From positions 1 to 56,123 of the forward strand of contig JAMPGU010000011.1 of the NCBI GenBank assembly GCA_023663865.1: a stretch of DNA of 56,123 nt. The letters are read 5' to 3'. Both the position numbers and the translations under genes were made by a program. Numbering within the stretch: position 1 is the first letter of the stretch; each line of letters opens with the position of its first letter. The notes below the pieces were generated by a model. It was given only the letters and a program-made list of their open reading frames with translations, did no database searches and was not told the origin of the DNA. This DNA comes from Clostridium sp. (GTDB lineage Bacteria; Bacillota; Clostridia; Oscillospirales; Acutalibacteraceae). This document shows, in pieces, positions 8,648 to 17,129 of the stretch.

Positions 8648-9778
8648 ATGAAAGATATTAATTTAACACCGGTGCAGCCAGTAAGTGAAGACAAAAAAAT
8701 GGCTGCCTTCAAAAAGCTTGTTGAGAAAGGTAAGCAGGCAGGTCATTTATCAACTCAGGAAATTGATAACCTTATTGTAGATCTTGACCTTGATGTTGAA
8801 GAGCTTGAAAAGCTAAATGAGCAGATAGATGCCGCTAATATTAATATTGTGGATGACCTTTCTTCTGAATCCTTGGACAGTCTCAATCTTGAAGTGGATT
8901 TGCCAAGAGAAACAGATGCAGCAGATACGGTAGCTGTTAATGATAATGCAGCTATGGACGACCCGGTAAAGGTTTATCTTAAAGAAATCGGACGAGTTCC
9001 TCTTCTTACAGCTGAGGAGGAAATTGAGCTTGCTATCCGAATTACCGATAATGACGAGAATGCGAAAAAGCGTCTTGCCGAAGCCAATCTTCGTCTTGTA
9101 GTCAGCATTGCAAAGCGCTATGTCGGAAGAGGTATGCAGTTCCTTGATTTAATTCAGGAGGGTAATTTGGGTCTTATAAAAGCCGTTGATAAGTTTGATT
9201 ACACAAAGGGCTTTAAATTCTCAACATATGCAACATGGTGGATTAGACAGGCTATTACACGTGCTATCGCCGACCAAGCAAGAACCATACGTATTCCTGT
9301 TCATATGGTAGAGACAATTAATAAGGTTAAAAAGGCAAACAGTCAGCTGCTTCATACAAATGGCAGAGAACCCACTCCGGACGAGATTTCCGAATATCTT
9401 GATATGCCTGTAGATAAGGTTAGAGAAATTCTGCGTGTTGCGCAGGAGCCTGTATCTCTTGAAACACCTATTGGTGAAGAAGAGGATTCACACCTTGGTG
9501 ACTTTATTCCGGACGATGATGCACTGGCACCGGCTGATGCTGCTTCAATGAGCTTGCTGAAGGAACAGCTGGCAGAGGTGCTTGAAACCCTTACTCCAAG
9601 AGAGTCAAAGGTATTGTCACTTCGTTTTGGCCTTGAAGATGGTAATCCGAAAACACTTGAAGAGGTTGGCAAAGAGTTTAACGTAACTCGTGAGAGAATC
9701 AGACAGATTGAAGCTAAAGCACTTAGAAAGCTTCGTCATCCAAGCAGAAGTAAAAAGTTGAGGGATTTCTTAGACTAA
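8648..9778 (+). CDS. rpoD: RNA polymerase primary sigma factor SigA
   Basis: The housekeeping sigma factor, 376 residues. Region 1.1-like N-terminus is followed by [21 protein letters not shown] (region 1.2), the region 2 core [27 protein letters not shown] sequence with [15 protein letters not shown] (region 2.3-2.4), region 3 ([13 protein letters not shown]) and region 4 ending in [20 protein letters not shown]. The gene order after dnaG is classical. AGAGGAG precedes the ATG. The stop overlaps the next start by one base (TAATG), suggesting translational coupling. The consensus promoters elsewhere in the window fit this factor. Confidence 0.97.
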   Translation: MKDINLTPVQPVSEDKKMAAFKKLVEKGKQAGHLSTQEIDNLIVDLDLDVEELEKLNEQIDAANINIVDDLSSESLDSLNLEVDLPRETDAADTVAVNDNAAMDDPVKVYLKEIGRVPLLTAEEEIELAIRITDNDENAKKRLAEANLRLVVSIAKRYVGRGMQFLDLIQEGNLGLIKAVDKFDYTKGFKFSTYATWWIRQAITRAIADQARTIRIPVHMVETINKVKKANSQLLHTNGREPTPDEISEYLDMPVDKVREILRVAQEPVSLETPIGEEEDSHLGDFIPDDDALAPADAASMSLLKEQLAEVLETLTPRESKVLSLRFGLEDGNPKTLEEVGKEFNVTRERIRQIEAKALRKLRHPSRSKKLRDFLD

Positions 9779-9981
9779 TGACACAGGAAAAGATTAACAG
9801 AATTAATGAGCTTGCTCACAAATCAAAACAAAAAGGCTTAACCGATGCCGAAAAGGAAGAGCAGGCAGTGTTAAGAAGAGAGTATATTGACTCATTTAAA
9901 AGAAGCCTGGTAGGTCAGCTTGAAAACACATATATTGTTGACGAAAAGGGCAATAAGAAAAAGGTGCAGAAGAAAAAATAA
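9778..9981 (+). CDS. DUF896 (UPF0291/YnzC-like) small protein
   Basis: A 67-residue, highly charged protein with the DUF896 pattern: RINELAHKSKQKGLTDAEKEEQ, then LRREYIDSFKRSLVGQLENT. The family forms a small helical hairpin and includes YnzC of Bacillus, which is SOS-associated there; its molecular role is unknown. It overlaps sigA at its start and tmk at its end by one base each, so its expression is tied to both. The lysine-rich tail (KKKVQKKK) could contact nucleic acid, which is inference. Confidence 0.85.
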   Translation: MTQEKINRINELAHKSKQKGLTDAEKEEQAVLRREYIDSFKRSLVGQLENTYIVDEKGNKKKVQKKK

Positions 9982-10643
9982 TGTCAAAGCTAATCATTAT
10001 GGAGGGTCTTGACGGCAGTGGCAAGTCAACGCAGACTGCATTGCTTGAGGAGTACTTCAAATCAGAAAATATTAATTATAAAAAAATTAAGCTGCCGGAT
10101 TACGATAACCCATCAAGTACACTGGTTAAAATGTATCTCGGCGGCGAATTCGGCAAAAATGCAGATGATGTAAATGCCTATGCAGCAGGTGCATTTTATG
10201 CTGTAGACAGATTTGCATCCTATAAGCTGGGCTGGAGTAAGGACTATGAAAACGGAACTCTTATTTTAGCTGACAGATACGCTACATCAAATTCCATATA
10301 TCAGATGGAAAAAATTGATGAAAGCAAGTGGGATGAATACTTGGATTGGTCTGCGGATTTTGAATATAAAAAAATCGGAATTCCTCAGCCTGATTTGGTA
10401 ATCTTTTTGGATATGCCTGTTGAGGTGTCACAAAAGCTGATGACATCACGCTATAACGGAGATGAGGGCAAAAAGGATGTTCACGAGGCTGATATTGAAT
10501 TCTTGAATAAATGCCGTAAATCTGCACTGTATGCTGCAAAAAAGCAGGGCTGGGTAGTTATTTCCTGCTCAGATGGTGAAACACCATATTCTATTGATGA
10601 AATACATAAAAAAATTATTTCTTGCGTAAAAGAGGAATTGTAA
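9981..10643 (+). CDS. tmk: thymidylate kinase
   Basis: dTMP kinase-like P-loop enzyme, 220 residues. It phosphorylates dTMP to dTDP for DNA synthesis. The Walker A is MEGLDGSGKST near residues 8-18, and LILADRYATSNSIYQM is the DR(Y/H) motif region with the base-binding tail. PDLVIFLDMPVEVS is the Walker B strand. It overlaps DUF896 by one base and belongs to the replication-linked operon. Some clostridial proteins of this type diverge from classical Tmk, so a broader deoxynucleoside kinase role is possible. Confidence 0.9.
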   Translation: MSKLIIMEGLDGSGKSTQTALLEEYFKSENINYKKIKLPDYDNPSSTLVKMYLGGEFGKNADDVNAYAAGAFYAVDRFASYKLGWSKDYENGTLILADRYATSNSIYQMEKIDESKWDEYLDWSADFEYKKIGIPQPDLVIFLDMPVEVSQKLMTSRYNGDEGKKDVHEADIEFLNKCRKSALYAAKKQGWVVISCSDGETPYSIDEIHKKIISCVKEEL

Positions 10644-10646
10644 TTT

Positions 10647-11534
10647 ATGCTGTCATTTAATAAACCAAAAATTGAAGATAAGCTTTGGGTTGATGAATGC
10701 TTTAAATATGCCAATAGCTATAACTGCGAATACACCTTCGGCAATTTATTTGTGTGGGCAACTGCTTACCGCACTGAAATTGCGCATTACAAGGATTTTA
10801 TGATTTGCAGGTGGGGCAGACAGGGGGAATATAAATATTCTCTTCCTATTGGTCAGGGTGACTTTAAGTCTGCAGTTGATGAGATTATTGATGATGCTGA
10901 GAATAATCATATTCAATTAGAAATATATGGTGTTACATCAAATTATAAATATTTGCTGGAGGAGTTTTATCCAAATCAGTTTAGCTATCAATATGACGAG
11001 GGCAATTTTGATTACATCTATTCTGTTGAAAAAATGGCACAGCTTAAAGGTAAAAAATATCACGGAAAACGCAATCATATAACAAATTTTAAGAAAAACA
11101 ACCCCAATTGGTCCTTTGAAGAAATCTCCTCTTCAAACATTAATGATTGTATTGAGCTTCATACGAAATGGATTGAAAATCATGATGAGGATTCCGATTA
11201 TTCCTTTGAATTCGAAGCTGTTTTAACAGCTTTTGAAAATTATGAAAAGCTTGGCTTTGCCGGCGGTCTTTTGAAAATTGACGGCAAGGCTGTTGCATAT
11301 ACAATGGGTGAGAGGCAATCCGATGATTTGTTCGTAACACATTTTGAAAAGGCGCCTGCTGATATTCAGGGTGCCTATCCGATAATTAATCAGGAATTTA
11401 CCAGAAATTGTCTGATGGGTTATAAATTTGTCAATAGGGAAGAGGATTTAGGTCTCGAAGGGTTAAGAAAAGCGAAAATGTCCTATAATCCTGAAATATT
11501 GCTTGAAAAAGGTGTGGCAATATATAATGGTTAA
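10647..11534 (+). CDS. DUF2156 (GNAT-fold aminoacyl transferase-like) protein
   Basis: This 295-residue protein has the DUF2156 pattern: an N-terminal FNKPKIEDKLWVDECF and YTFGNLFVWATAY, then LKGKKYHGKRNHITNF in the middle and GYKFVNREEDLGLEGLRKAKMSYNPEI at the end. The family shares the double-GNAT fold of the C-terminal domain of phosphatidylglycerol lysyltransferase (MprF) and of FemX-type enzymes, so an aminoacyl- or acyl-transfer role is possible but unproven. It follows tmk by three bases, and its 3' end overlaps the next GNAT gene by eight bases. Confidence 0.82.
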   Translation: MLSFNKPKIEDKLWVDECFKYANSYNCEYTFGNLFVWATAYRTEIAHYKDFMICRWGRQGEYKYSLPIGQGDFKSAVDEIIDDAENNHIQLEIYGVTSNYKYLLEEFYPNQFSYQYDEGNFDYIYSVEKMAQLKGKKYHGKRNHITNFKKNNPNWSFEEISSSNINDCIELHTKWIENHDEDSDYSFEFEAVLTAFENYEKLGFAGGLLKIDGKAVAYTMGERQSDDLFVTHFEKAPADIQGAYPIINQEFTRNCLMGYKFVNREEDLGLEGLRKAKMSYNPEILLEKGVAIYNG

Positions 11535-11994
11535 AATATTTGAAACAAAGCAGTATGACAGCAGTATAGTTAATCTATGGAAAGAGGCATTTGGTGATAC
11601 CGATGAGGATATTCACTTCTTCTTGGAGCATTGCAAAAACAAATCCTGTCTCTGTCTGAAAAAGAATAACGAGCTTTGCTCAATGCTGTTTTTGGTTGAC
11701 TGCAGTATTGATAATGCTGCGTTTAAATATATTTATGCTGCCTGTACAGCCGGCAGCGGCAGAAAAAATGGTTATATGACAAAGCTTTTGGAATACTGCC
11801 AAAGCAATTTCGAAAATATTGTTTTGATTCCTGCTGATGATGCATTGGTTGATTATTACAGAAAAAGAAGTTTTAATCATAATATGGATATTAAAAACAT
11901 TTTATTTAATGAGAGCAGTGAGATAAAGGAGTATTTGCTTGAGGGCTGTAATCTTGAAGCTCCTTTTGCACTGGCTTATCGTAAGGGAGAATGA
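11527..11994 (+). CDS. GNAT family N-acetyltransferase
   Basis: A 155-residue protein of the Gcn5-related acetyltransferase fold. It starts MVKIFETKQYDSSIVNLWKEAFGD, which is the usual beta1-alpha1 opening, and continues with YIYAACTAGSGRKNGYMTKLLEYC, where RKNGYMTKL is the CoA pyrophosphate loop (R/Q-x-x-G-x-G/A variant). PADDALVDYYRKRSF is the beta5-alpha4 segment with FYekxGF-like ending. ATG at 11527 overlaps the previous gene; a TTG further upstream is less likely. Pairing with DUF2156 suggests a joint or sequential modification function, which is inference. Confidence 0.8.
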   Translation: MVKIFETKQYDSSIVNLWKEAFGDTDEDIHFFLEHCKNKSCLCLKKNNELCSMLFLVDCSIDNAAFKYIYAACTAGSGRKNGYMTKLLEYCQSNFENIVLIPADDALVDYYRKRSFNHNMDIKNILFNESSEIKEYLLEGCNLEAPFALAYRKGE

Positions 11995-11995
11995 T

Positions 11996-12535
11996 ATGGT
12001 ATATTTTTTTTTAGCAGATGGCTTTGAAATCATCGAAGCGCTGGCACCGGTGGATATGCTCAGAAGAGCCAATCAAGAAATTAAAACAGTCGGTGTTACC
12101 GGAAAAACAGTAAAATCCTCCTGCAATGTTGAGGTAAATGCTGACATTTCAATTGATGAATTCAAATATGATGATGTTGATGCGATTATTCTGCCTGGCG
12201 GTGCAGATGGTGTTACGAATCTTGAAAACAGCAGTGCCGTGCAGGAAATCATTGATAAGGCAGTAAATGATGATGCTTACATTTGTGCTATATGCGCAGC
12301 ACCATCCATTTTAGGCAATAAGGGCTTGCTGAAAAATGTAGAAGCTACGGCTTATCCCTCTTTTGTAAAATATTTAAAGGATGCTGATTTGTCAGATAAA
12401 TTTGTTGTTACTGACGGCAAATTTATAACGGCCAGAGGTGCCGGTGTATCTGTCGAGTTCGGACTTGAAATCGTTAAGGCTTTATGCGGTGAGACTGAGG
12501 CAGACAGAATTAAGGATGCAATACAATGCAAATAA
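11996..12535 (+). CDS. DJ-1/PfpI family protein
   Basis: A 179-residue DJ-1/PfpI superfamily protein of the DJ-1/ThiJ branch. MVYFFLADGFEIIEALAPVD holds the conserved Glu (about residue 14), and YICAICAAPSILG holds the nucleophilic cysteine (about residue 100). TDGKFITARG is the family's third motif. Relatives have been described as glyoxalase, deglycase or chaperone-like, and those activities are debated. AAGGGAGA lies six bases before this ATG. It begins one base after the GNAT stop and overlaps the next gene by ten bases. Confidence 0.88.
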   Translation: MVYFFLADGFEIIEALAPVDMLRRANQEIKTVGVTGKTVKSSCNVEVNADISIDEFKYDDVDAIILPGGADGVTNLENSSAVQEIIDKAVNDDAYICAICAAPSILGNKGLLKNVEATAYPSFVKYLKDADLSDKFVVTDGKFITARGAGVSVEFGLEIVKALCGETEADRIKDAIQCK

Positions 12536-13083
12536 AAAGTGAGCTTAGAAAAGAACTTAAACTGAAAAGAAAAAATATTGATCAAAAGGCGGATAAGGAT
12601 TTAAATATCTGTGAAAATCTGATTTGCTCAGATCTGTATTTAAATGCAGAACAAGTGCTTTTTTATGCAGCCTTGGAGGATGAAATCAATATTGATGCGT
12701 GTATAAATGACGCACTTATGCTTGGTAAAAAAGTGGCTTTGCCGGTTTGCACAGATAATGCCGGCAATATGAAATTTTATTATATTGATTCTCTCAGTGA
12801 TTTGAAATTCGGCTTTTTCGGTGTAAGAGAGCCTGATGCTGAAACGTGTATGGAAGTTGAGAATTTTACAGATTCTATTTGTGTTGTGCCTGCTTTGGCT
12901 TATAACAAAAACGGCTATAGGCTTGGATATGGCAAAGGCTATTATGACAGATTCTTACAAAATTATTCTTCACTTTCTGTAGGTTTATGTTATAATGAAT
13001 TACTGGTTGATGATTTGCCAACAGAGGAATGTGATATTCCTGTTAATTATATTATCACGCAGGATAGCGTAATTGCTGTCTAA
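12526..13083 (+). CDS. 5-formyltetrahydrofolate cyclo-ligase
   Basis: This 185-residue enzyme converts 5-formyl-THF to 5,10-methenyl-THF using ATP, salvaging a folate storage form. SELRKELKLKRKNI is the usual N-terminal basic helix. VVPALAYNKNGYRLGYGKGYYDRFL is the family's nucleotide/folate site, with the YGKGYYDR signature at about residues 140-148. Length is normal (YgfA/YqgN family). It overlaps the DJ-1 gene and precedes mltG by 14 bases within the same operon. Confidence 0.93.
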   Translation: MQIKSELRKELKLKRKNIDQKADKDLNICENLICSDLYLNAEQVLFYAALEDEINIDACINDALMLGKKVALPVCTDNAGNMKFYYIDSLSDLKFGFFGVREPDAETCMEVENFTDSICVVPALAYNKNGYRLGYGKGYYDRFLQNYSSLSVGLCYNELLVDDLPTEECDIPVNYIITQDSVIAV

Positions 13084-13097
13084 GATTGGAGGATAAA

Positions 13098-14381
13098 ATG
13101 GATAATGAAGATTTTAAGCTGACTGAGTCCGGTGTGAATCCGGTGACTACAGCGACTGACGAAAGTAACGATGTCTATTTTTCTAATGTTGAGACGGATG
13201 AGGTTATTGAGACTGCTCCAAGTACAGCAACTGCGGCAGTAGTGAAGAAAAAGCCGCAAAAGCAAAAAATGCAGAGCGTTAAGGGAACATATTTGTTTTT
13301 TATAATCGTTATTGTGGTTTCAATGATTCTTTCCGTTTATGCTGTGCTTTGTGTTAATGATGTTTTGGCAATTACAAAATCAAGCTCAACGGTTACAATT
13401 AATCTTAACGAGCAGCTTAATGATATGAATAAAGCTGTTGATTTGCTGGCGGATAACGGACTTATTAAATGTAAAAACTTCTGCAAGCTGTTTGCAAAAT
13501 TCAGAGAATCTCAGGTTGGACCGCAGTGGCGCAATGGTGTTTATTTTAAGGATAAAGGCTATGAAGCCGGTGTGTACTATCTGAATGCTAAAATGGGACT
13601 TGAGGGTATGCTGCAGGCTATGCATGGTGATACCTCCACAGCTGAGACTGTAACGATAACCATTCCGGAGGGTTATACTACAGCCGAGATTGTGGACAGG
13701 CTTGTTAATAATGAGGTTTGCGATAAGGCAGCACTTTTATCTGTTATTCAGACAATTAACTTTTCTTATTCTCTTGTATCTGATTTAGAGTCAGACGAAA
13801 AGATTCCATATAGACTTGAGGGCTATATGTTCCCGGATACCTACGAGTTTTTTGTAGGGGAGAGTGCTTCCTCTGTTGTTAAAAAATTCCTTGCAAACGG
13901 AGATTCAAAGGTTACGGAAAAGTACAGAAAGCGTGCAGAGGAATTAGGCTATTCTATGTATGAGATTATGACAATTGCCTCCATCATTCAGTCTGAGGCA
14001 GGCAGTGATGATCAGATGAAGGAAATTTCAGGCGTTATTCATAATCGTTTGTCGGACAAGACCAACTATCCATCCCTTGGCTGTGATTCAACATCCGATT
14101 ATATCAAAAATAAGGTTGGTCCTTCACTTTCATCAACCGCATCTCATACGGCTGATTATTATTTGAATTATTACAATACCGACTCTTCATCAACGGTAGT
14201 TGGTTTACCTGCCGGTCCTATCTGTAATCCCGGTGTTGCTGCCATAAATGCAGCACTGTATCCGGCTGATAATGGATGCTTTTTCTTCTTCCATGATAAT
14301 AAAGGCAAGCTTTATACAGCAAAAACATATTCCGAATTTAAAGAAAAGGTCAGAGCGTATGCTCCATATTTGTTAGTATGA
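13098..14381 (+). CDS. mltG: endolytic murein transglycosylase MltG
   Basis: MltG cleaves nascent glycan strands at the outer face of the membrane and so releases them from synthases. The 427-residue product has a cytoplasmic N-terminal region of about 60 residues, one transmembrane segment (about 63-85), then the YceG domain. IPEGYTTAEIVDRL is the LysM-like part. IASIIQSEAGSDDQ contains the catalytic glutamate near residue 300. GLPAGPICNPGVAAINAALYP is the family's C-terminal signature. GGAGG at 13088 sets the ATG at 13098. Its stop overlaps the U32 start (ATGA). Confidence 0.95.
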   Translation: MDNEDFKLTESGVNPVTTATDESNDVYFSNVETDEVIETAPSTATAAVVKKKPQKQKMQSVKGTYLFFIIVIVVSMILSVYAVLCVNDVLAITKSSSTVTINLNEQLNDMNKAVDLLADNGLIKCKNFCKLFAKFRESQVGPQWRNGVYFKDKGYEAGVYYLNAKMGLEGMLQAMHGDTSTAETVTITIPEGYTTAEIVDRLVNNEVCDKAALLSVIQTINFSYSLVSDLESDEKIPYRLEGYMFPDTYEFFVGESASSVVKKFLANGDSKVTEKYRKRAEELGYSMYEIMTIASIIQSEAGSDDQMKEISGVIHNRLSDKTNYPSLGCDSTSDYIKNKVGPSLSSTASHTADYYLNYYNTDSSSTVVGLPAGPICNPGVAAINAALYPADNGCFFFFHDNKGKLYTAKTYSEFKEKVRAYAPYLLV

Positions 14382-15604
14382 GAAACATAGAATTATTGTC
14401 ACCGTCAGGTGATTTTGAAAGACTTAAACTTGCACTGAAGTTTGGCGCAGATGCAGTATATCTTGCAGGCAATAAATTTGGTATGCGCACAAATCCGTCA
14501 AACTTTGATGCAGATGAATTGAAGAGGGCTGTCGAGCTTGTACACTCTATGGGCAAGAAGATGTATCTTACCTGCAATACTCTTCCGAGAAATGATGAGG
14601 TTGATGAGCTTCCGGCGTTTTTGAAATATGCCGGTGATATCGGAGTAGATGCTTTTATTATTGCAGATGTGGGCGTTATGGCTCTTGCAAAGAAATATGC
14701 CCCCGATGTTGAAATTCATATGTCCACCCAGGTGGGTATTGTCAATTATCAGACCGCCAATACACTTTATGAAATGGGTGCAAAGCGTATTGTTACTGCC
14801 CGTGAGCTTTCACTTGATGAAATTAAAACAATAAGAGATAAAACACCTGATGATTTGCAAATCGAGGTGTTTGTTCACGGTGCAATGTGTATGAGCTTTT
14901 CAGGCAGATGTATTTTGTCTGATTATATGGTCGGCAGAGATGCTAACCGTGGGGATTGTGCGCAGCCCTGCAGGTGGAAATATCATTTGATGGAGGAAAC
15001 AAGACCCGGTCAGTATTTTCCTGTTAATCAGGATGATACAGGTACATATGTGTTTAATTCACGAGATTTGTGTATGATTGAGCATATCCCTGAGCTTGTT
15101 AATGCAGGTGTCGATTCCTTTAAGATTGAGGGCAGAGCCAAGAGTGAGTATTATACTGCAATCGTTACCTATGCTTATCGTAATGCTATTGATGCGTACT
15201 TAAAAAATCCCGGTGATGATTTTAAGGTTCCTCAATGGATACTTGATGAAATGGAAAAAATGAGCCATAGGGAATATACAACCGGCTTCAATTTCGGTCC
15301 TATGAAAAATGGACAGGTGCTTAATACCGGTGGTTATATTCGTAATTGGGATGTCTGTGCACTTTATAAAGACTATAAGAATGGCAGATTAATTGTAGAT
15401 CAGCGTAATCGTTTTTATCAGGGCGAAGAGCTGGAGGTTGTTGAGCCGGATAAAAAGCCGTATAAAATTGTCGTCGAGGATTTGTACAACGAAAAAGACG
15501 GCGAGTATGTTGACGTTGCAAACAAGGCTACAGATACTTATTCCTTTAAGTGTAACGTTCCTGTTTCAAGTGATGCGATATTCCGCAGGCAAAGAACTGA
15601 ATAA
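14378..15604 (+). CDS. U32 family protein (TrhP/RlhA-like)
   Basis: A 408-residue protein of peptidase family U32. MRNIELLSPSGDFERLKLALKFGADAVYL is the conserved N-terminus, and EVFVHGAMCMSFSGRCILSDYMVGRDANRGDCAQPCRW matches the U32 cysteine signature, which can ligate an iron-sulfur cluster. Characterised members hydroxylate RNA: RlhA (23S rRNA C2501) and TrhP (tRNA U34), using prephenate; the historical peptidase label is doubtful. The mltG-U32 pairing is common in Firmicutes. A terminator follows 8 bases after the stop. I cannot tell TrhP from RlhA here. Confidence 0.9.
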   Translation: MRNIELLSPSGDFERLKLALKFGADAVYLAGNKFGMRTNPSNFDADELKRAVELVHSMGKKMYLTCNTLPRNDEVDELPAFLKYAGDIGVDAFIIADVGVMALAKKYAPDVEIHMSTQVGIVNYQTANTLYEMGAKRIVTARELSLDEIKTIRDKTPDDLQIEVFVHGAMCMSFSGRCILSDYMVGRDANRGDCAQPCRWKYHLMEETRPGQYFPVNQDDTGTYVFNSRDLCMIEHIPELVNAGVDSFKIEGRAKSEYYTAIVTYAYRNAIDAYLKNPGDDFKVPQWILDEMEKMSHREYTTGFNFGPMKNGQVLNTGGYIRNWDVCALYKDYKNGRLIVDQRNRFYQGEELEVVEPDKKPYKIVVEDLYNEKDGEYVDVANKATDTYSFKCNVPVSSDAIFRRQRTE

Positions 15605-15611
15605 TTTATTT

Positions 15612-15643
15612 ACCCCTTGTGAAAACTACACAGGGGGTCTTTT
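15612..15643 (+). terminator. intrinsic terminator that also carries the next gene's ribosome binding site
   Basis: ACCCCTTGTG (15612-15621) pairs with CACAGGGGGT (15629-15638) with one G-T pair, loop AAAACTA, followed by CTTTTT. The GGGGG in the 3' arm is the only ribosome binding site for the ATG at 15645. Confidence 0.75.
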
Positions 15644-15644
15644 T

Positions 15645-17108
15645 ATGCCTAAAAGAATGGTTGCCTTAGCTTGTGTATTTGTAATGCTTTTTTGCAGTGT
15701 CGCAGGAAGATTGGCTTATATAAATTTTACAGATACGTATAAGGTCAGTGATACTTATAACAGTTACACTCTAAATATCGGTAAGCTATACCAATATATA
15801 TATGACTGCAGGGGGCAGAAGCTGAATAACAATTCAAAAAGCTATGTTGCTATAATAAAGCCAAATGAGCAGTGTCTTGCTGAGCTTGATAAATTATTTA
15901 CAGCTGAAGAAATTGCCGAAATAACAGAAGAATTGTCAAAGGGATATCCGATTATCAGAACTGTAAAAACAAAACCATCACTTAAACATATTGAAATTGT
16001 AGAAAAAATTGAAGAAAACAGTCTGGATATGCCCTGCAGGCATTTGCTGGATTTTCAGTGCGGCGGACTTGAAACATATACAAATAAGGAAATTGGCTCT
16101 CTTTCCGTAAATTTTTCAGTTGATGCTATGGGCAGAATGCTCACAGGAAATAATGATGAAATCATAGACAGGGATTATAGTTCAACAGAGGGCGTAGTGA
16201 TTTCCATTGATAAGGAAATTCAGACAATATGTGAAGCATCTGCACAGTCTATTACTAAAGGTGCGGTTGTTGTTATGGATGTTAAGAACTCCAGAGTGCT
16301 GGCATCGCTAAGTAAGGGGGATGATTATAATAATCGTGCGCTGTCCGGGTATGCCGTTGGTTCCGTGTTTAAGCTGGTTGTATGTGCCTGTGCGATGGAA
16401 AACAAGGTGAATTCCATATACTCCTGCAACAGTAAAATCACAGTAGCTGACACAACCTTTACCTGTCAGAAAAATCATTCTCACGGTTTACAAAATATGA
16501 AGCAGGCATTGGCGAACTCCTGCAACTGCTATTTTGTTAATCTTGCCCTTGAGCTTAGTGCAAATAAGCTGTACGCAACTGCCAAGGCATTTGGCTTCGG
16601 CGAAATGTTTAAGCTGTATGATAATTGGAATGTAAGGGCAGGCGAATTCCCCACACTTCGTTCGTTGGATTCCTTAGGTCAATTGGCATTACTGGGCTTT
16701 GGGCAGGGCAAACTCACGGATAGTCCCATGCATTTCGCTTCCGTAATTTCCTGTATTGCAAATGGCGGAAGCTACTATTTCCCGACCCTTGATATTGCAG
16801 ATGTAACGGAAAATAGAATTATATCAAACAAAACCGCACAAAAGCTTTGTGAATATATGCATTATGTTGTTTCATCGGGAACTGGCGCAAATGCTGACTA
16901 TAAAAATAAAACCGCAGGAAAAACAGCAACGGCACAAAGCGGTATATATAATAATGGAAAGGAAGTCCTGAATACTTGGTTTGCAGGTTTTTATCCTGTC
17001 AGCAATCCGAAATACGCTATTGTTGTTATGCAGGAGGATGGCGTCAGCGGTGCAGGGGATTGTTGTCCTGTTTTTCGTACAATAGTTGAAAAAATTGAAA
17101 ATAGGTAG
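15645..17108 (+). CDS. penicillin-binding transpeptidase (FtsI/PBP2-like, atypical)
   Basis: A 487-residue class B PBP-like protein. It opens with a membrane anchor (MPKRMVALACVFVMLFCSVA), a short dimerisation-like region, then the transpeptidase domain from EGVVISIDKEIQTICEA. The active serine motif is SVFK (about residue 240), the second motif SCN (about 292), and the third KTA (about 426, in AGKTATAQSG) in place of KTG. It is smaller than PBP2 or SpoVD and lacks PASTA domains. Peptidoglycan cross-linking is likely; a sporulation or division role is possible. It is the first gene after a terminator whose stem holds its ribosome binding site. Confidence 0.88.
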   Translation: MPKRMVALACVFVMLFCSVAGRLAYINFTDTYKVSDTYNSYTLNIGKLYQYIYDCRGQKLNNNSKSYVAIIKPNEQCLAELDKLFTAEEIAEITEELSKGYPIIRTVKTKPSLKHIEIVEKIEENSLDMPCRHLLDFQCGGLETYTNKEIGSLSVNFSVDAMGRMLTGNNDEIIDRDYSSTEGVVISIDKEIQTICEASAQSITKGAVVVMDVKNSRVLASLSKGDDYNNRALSGYAVGSVFKLVVCACAMENKVNSIYSCNSKITVADTTFTCQKNHSHGLQNMKQALANSCNCYFVNLALELSANKLYATAKAFGFGEMFKLYDNWNVRAGEFPTLRSLDSLGQLALLGFGQGKLTDSPMHFASVISCIANGGSYYFPTLDIADVTENRIISNKTAQKLCEYMHYVVSSGTGANADYKNKTAGKTATAQSGIYNNGKEVLNTWFAGFYPVSNPKYAIVVMQEDGVSGAGDCCPVFRTIVEKIENR

Positions 17109-17129
17109 TATAATGTCTTTGGTGATATT

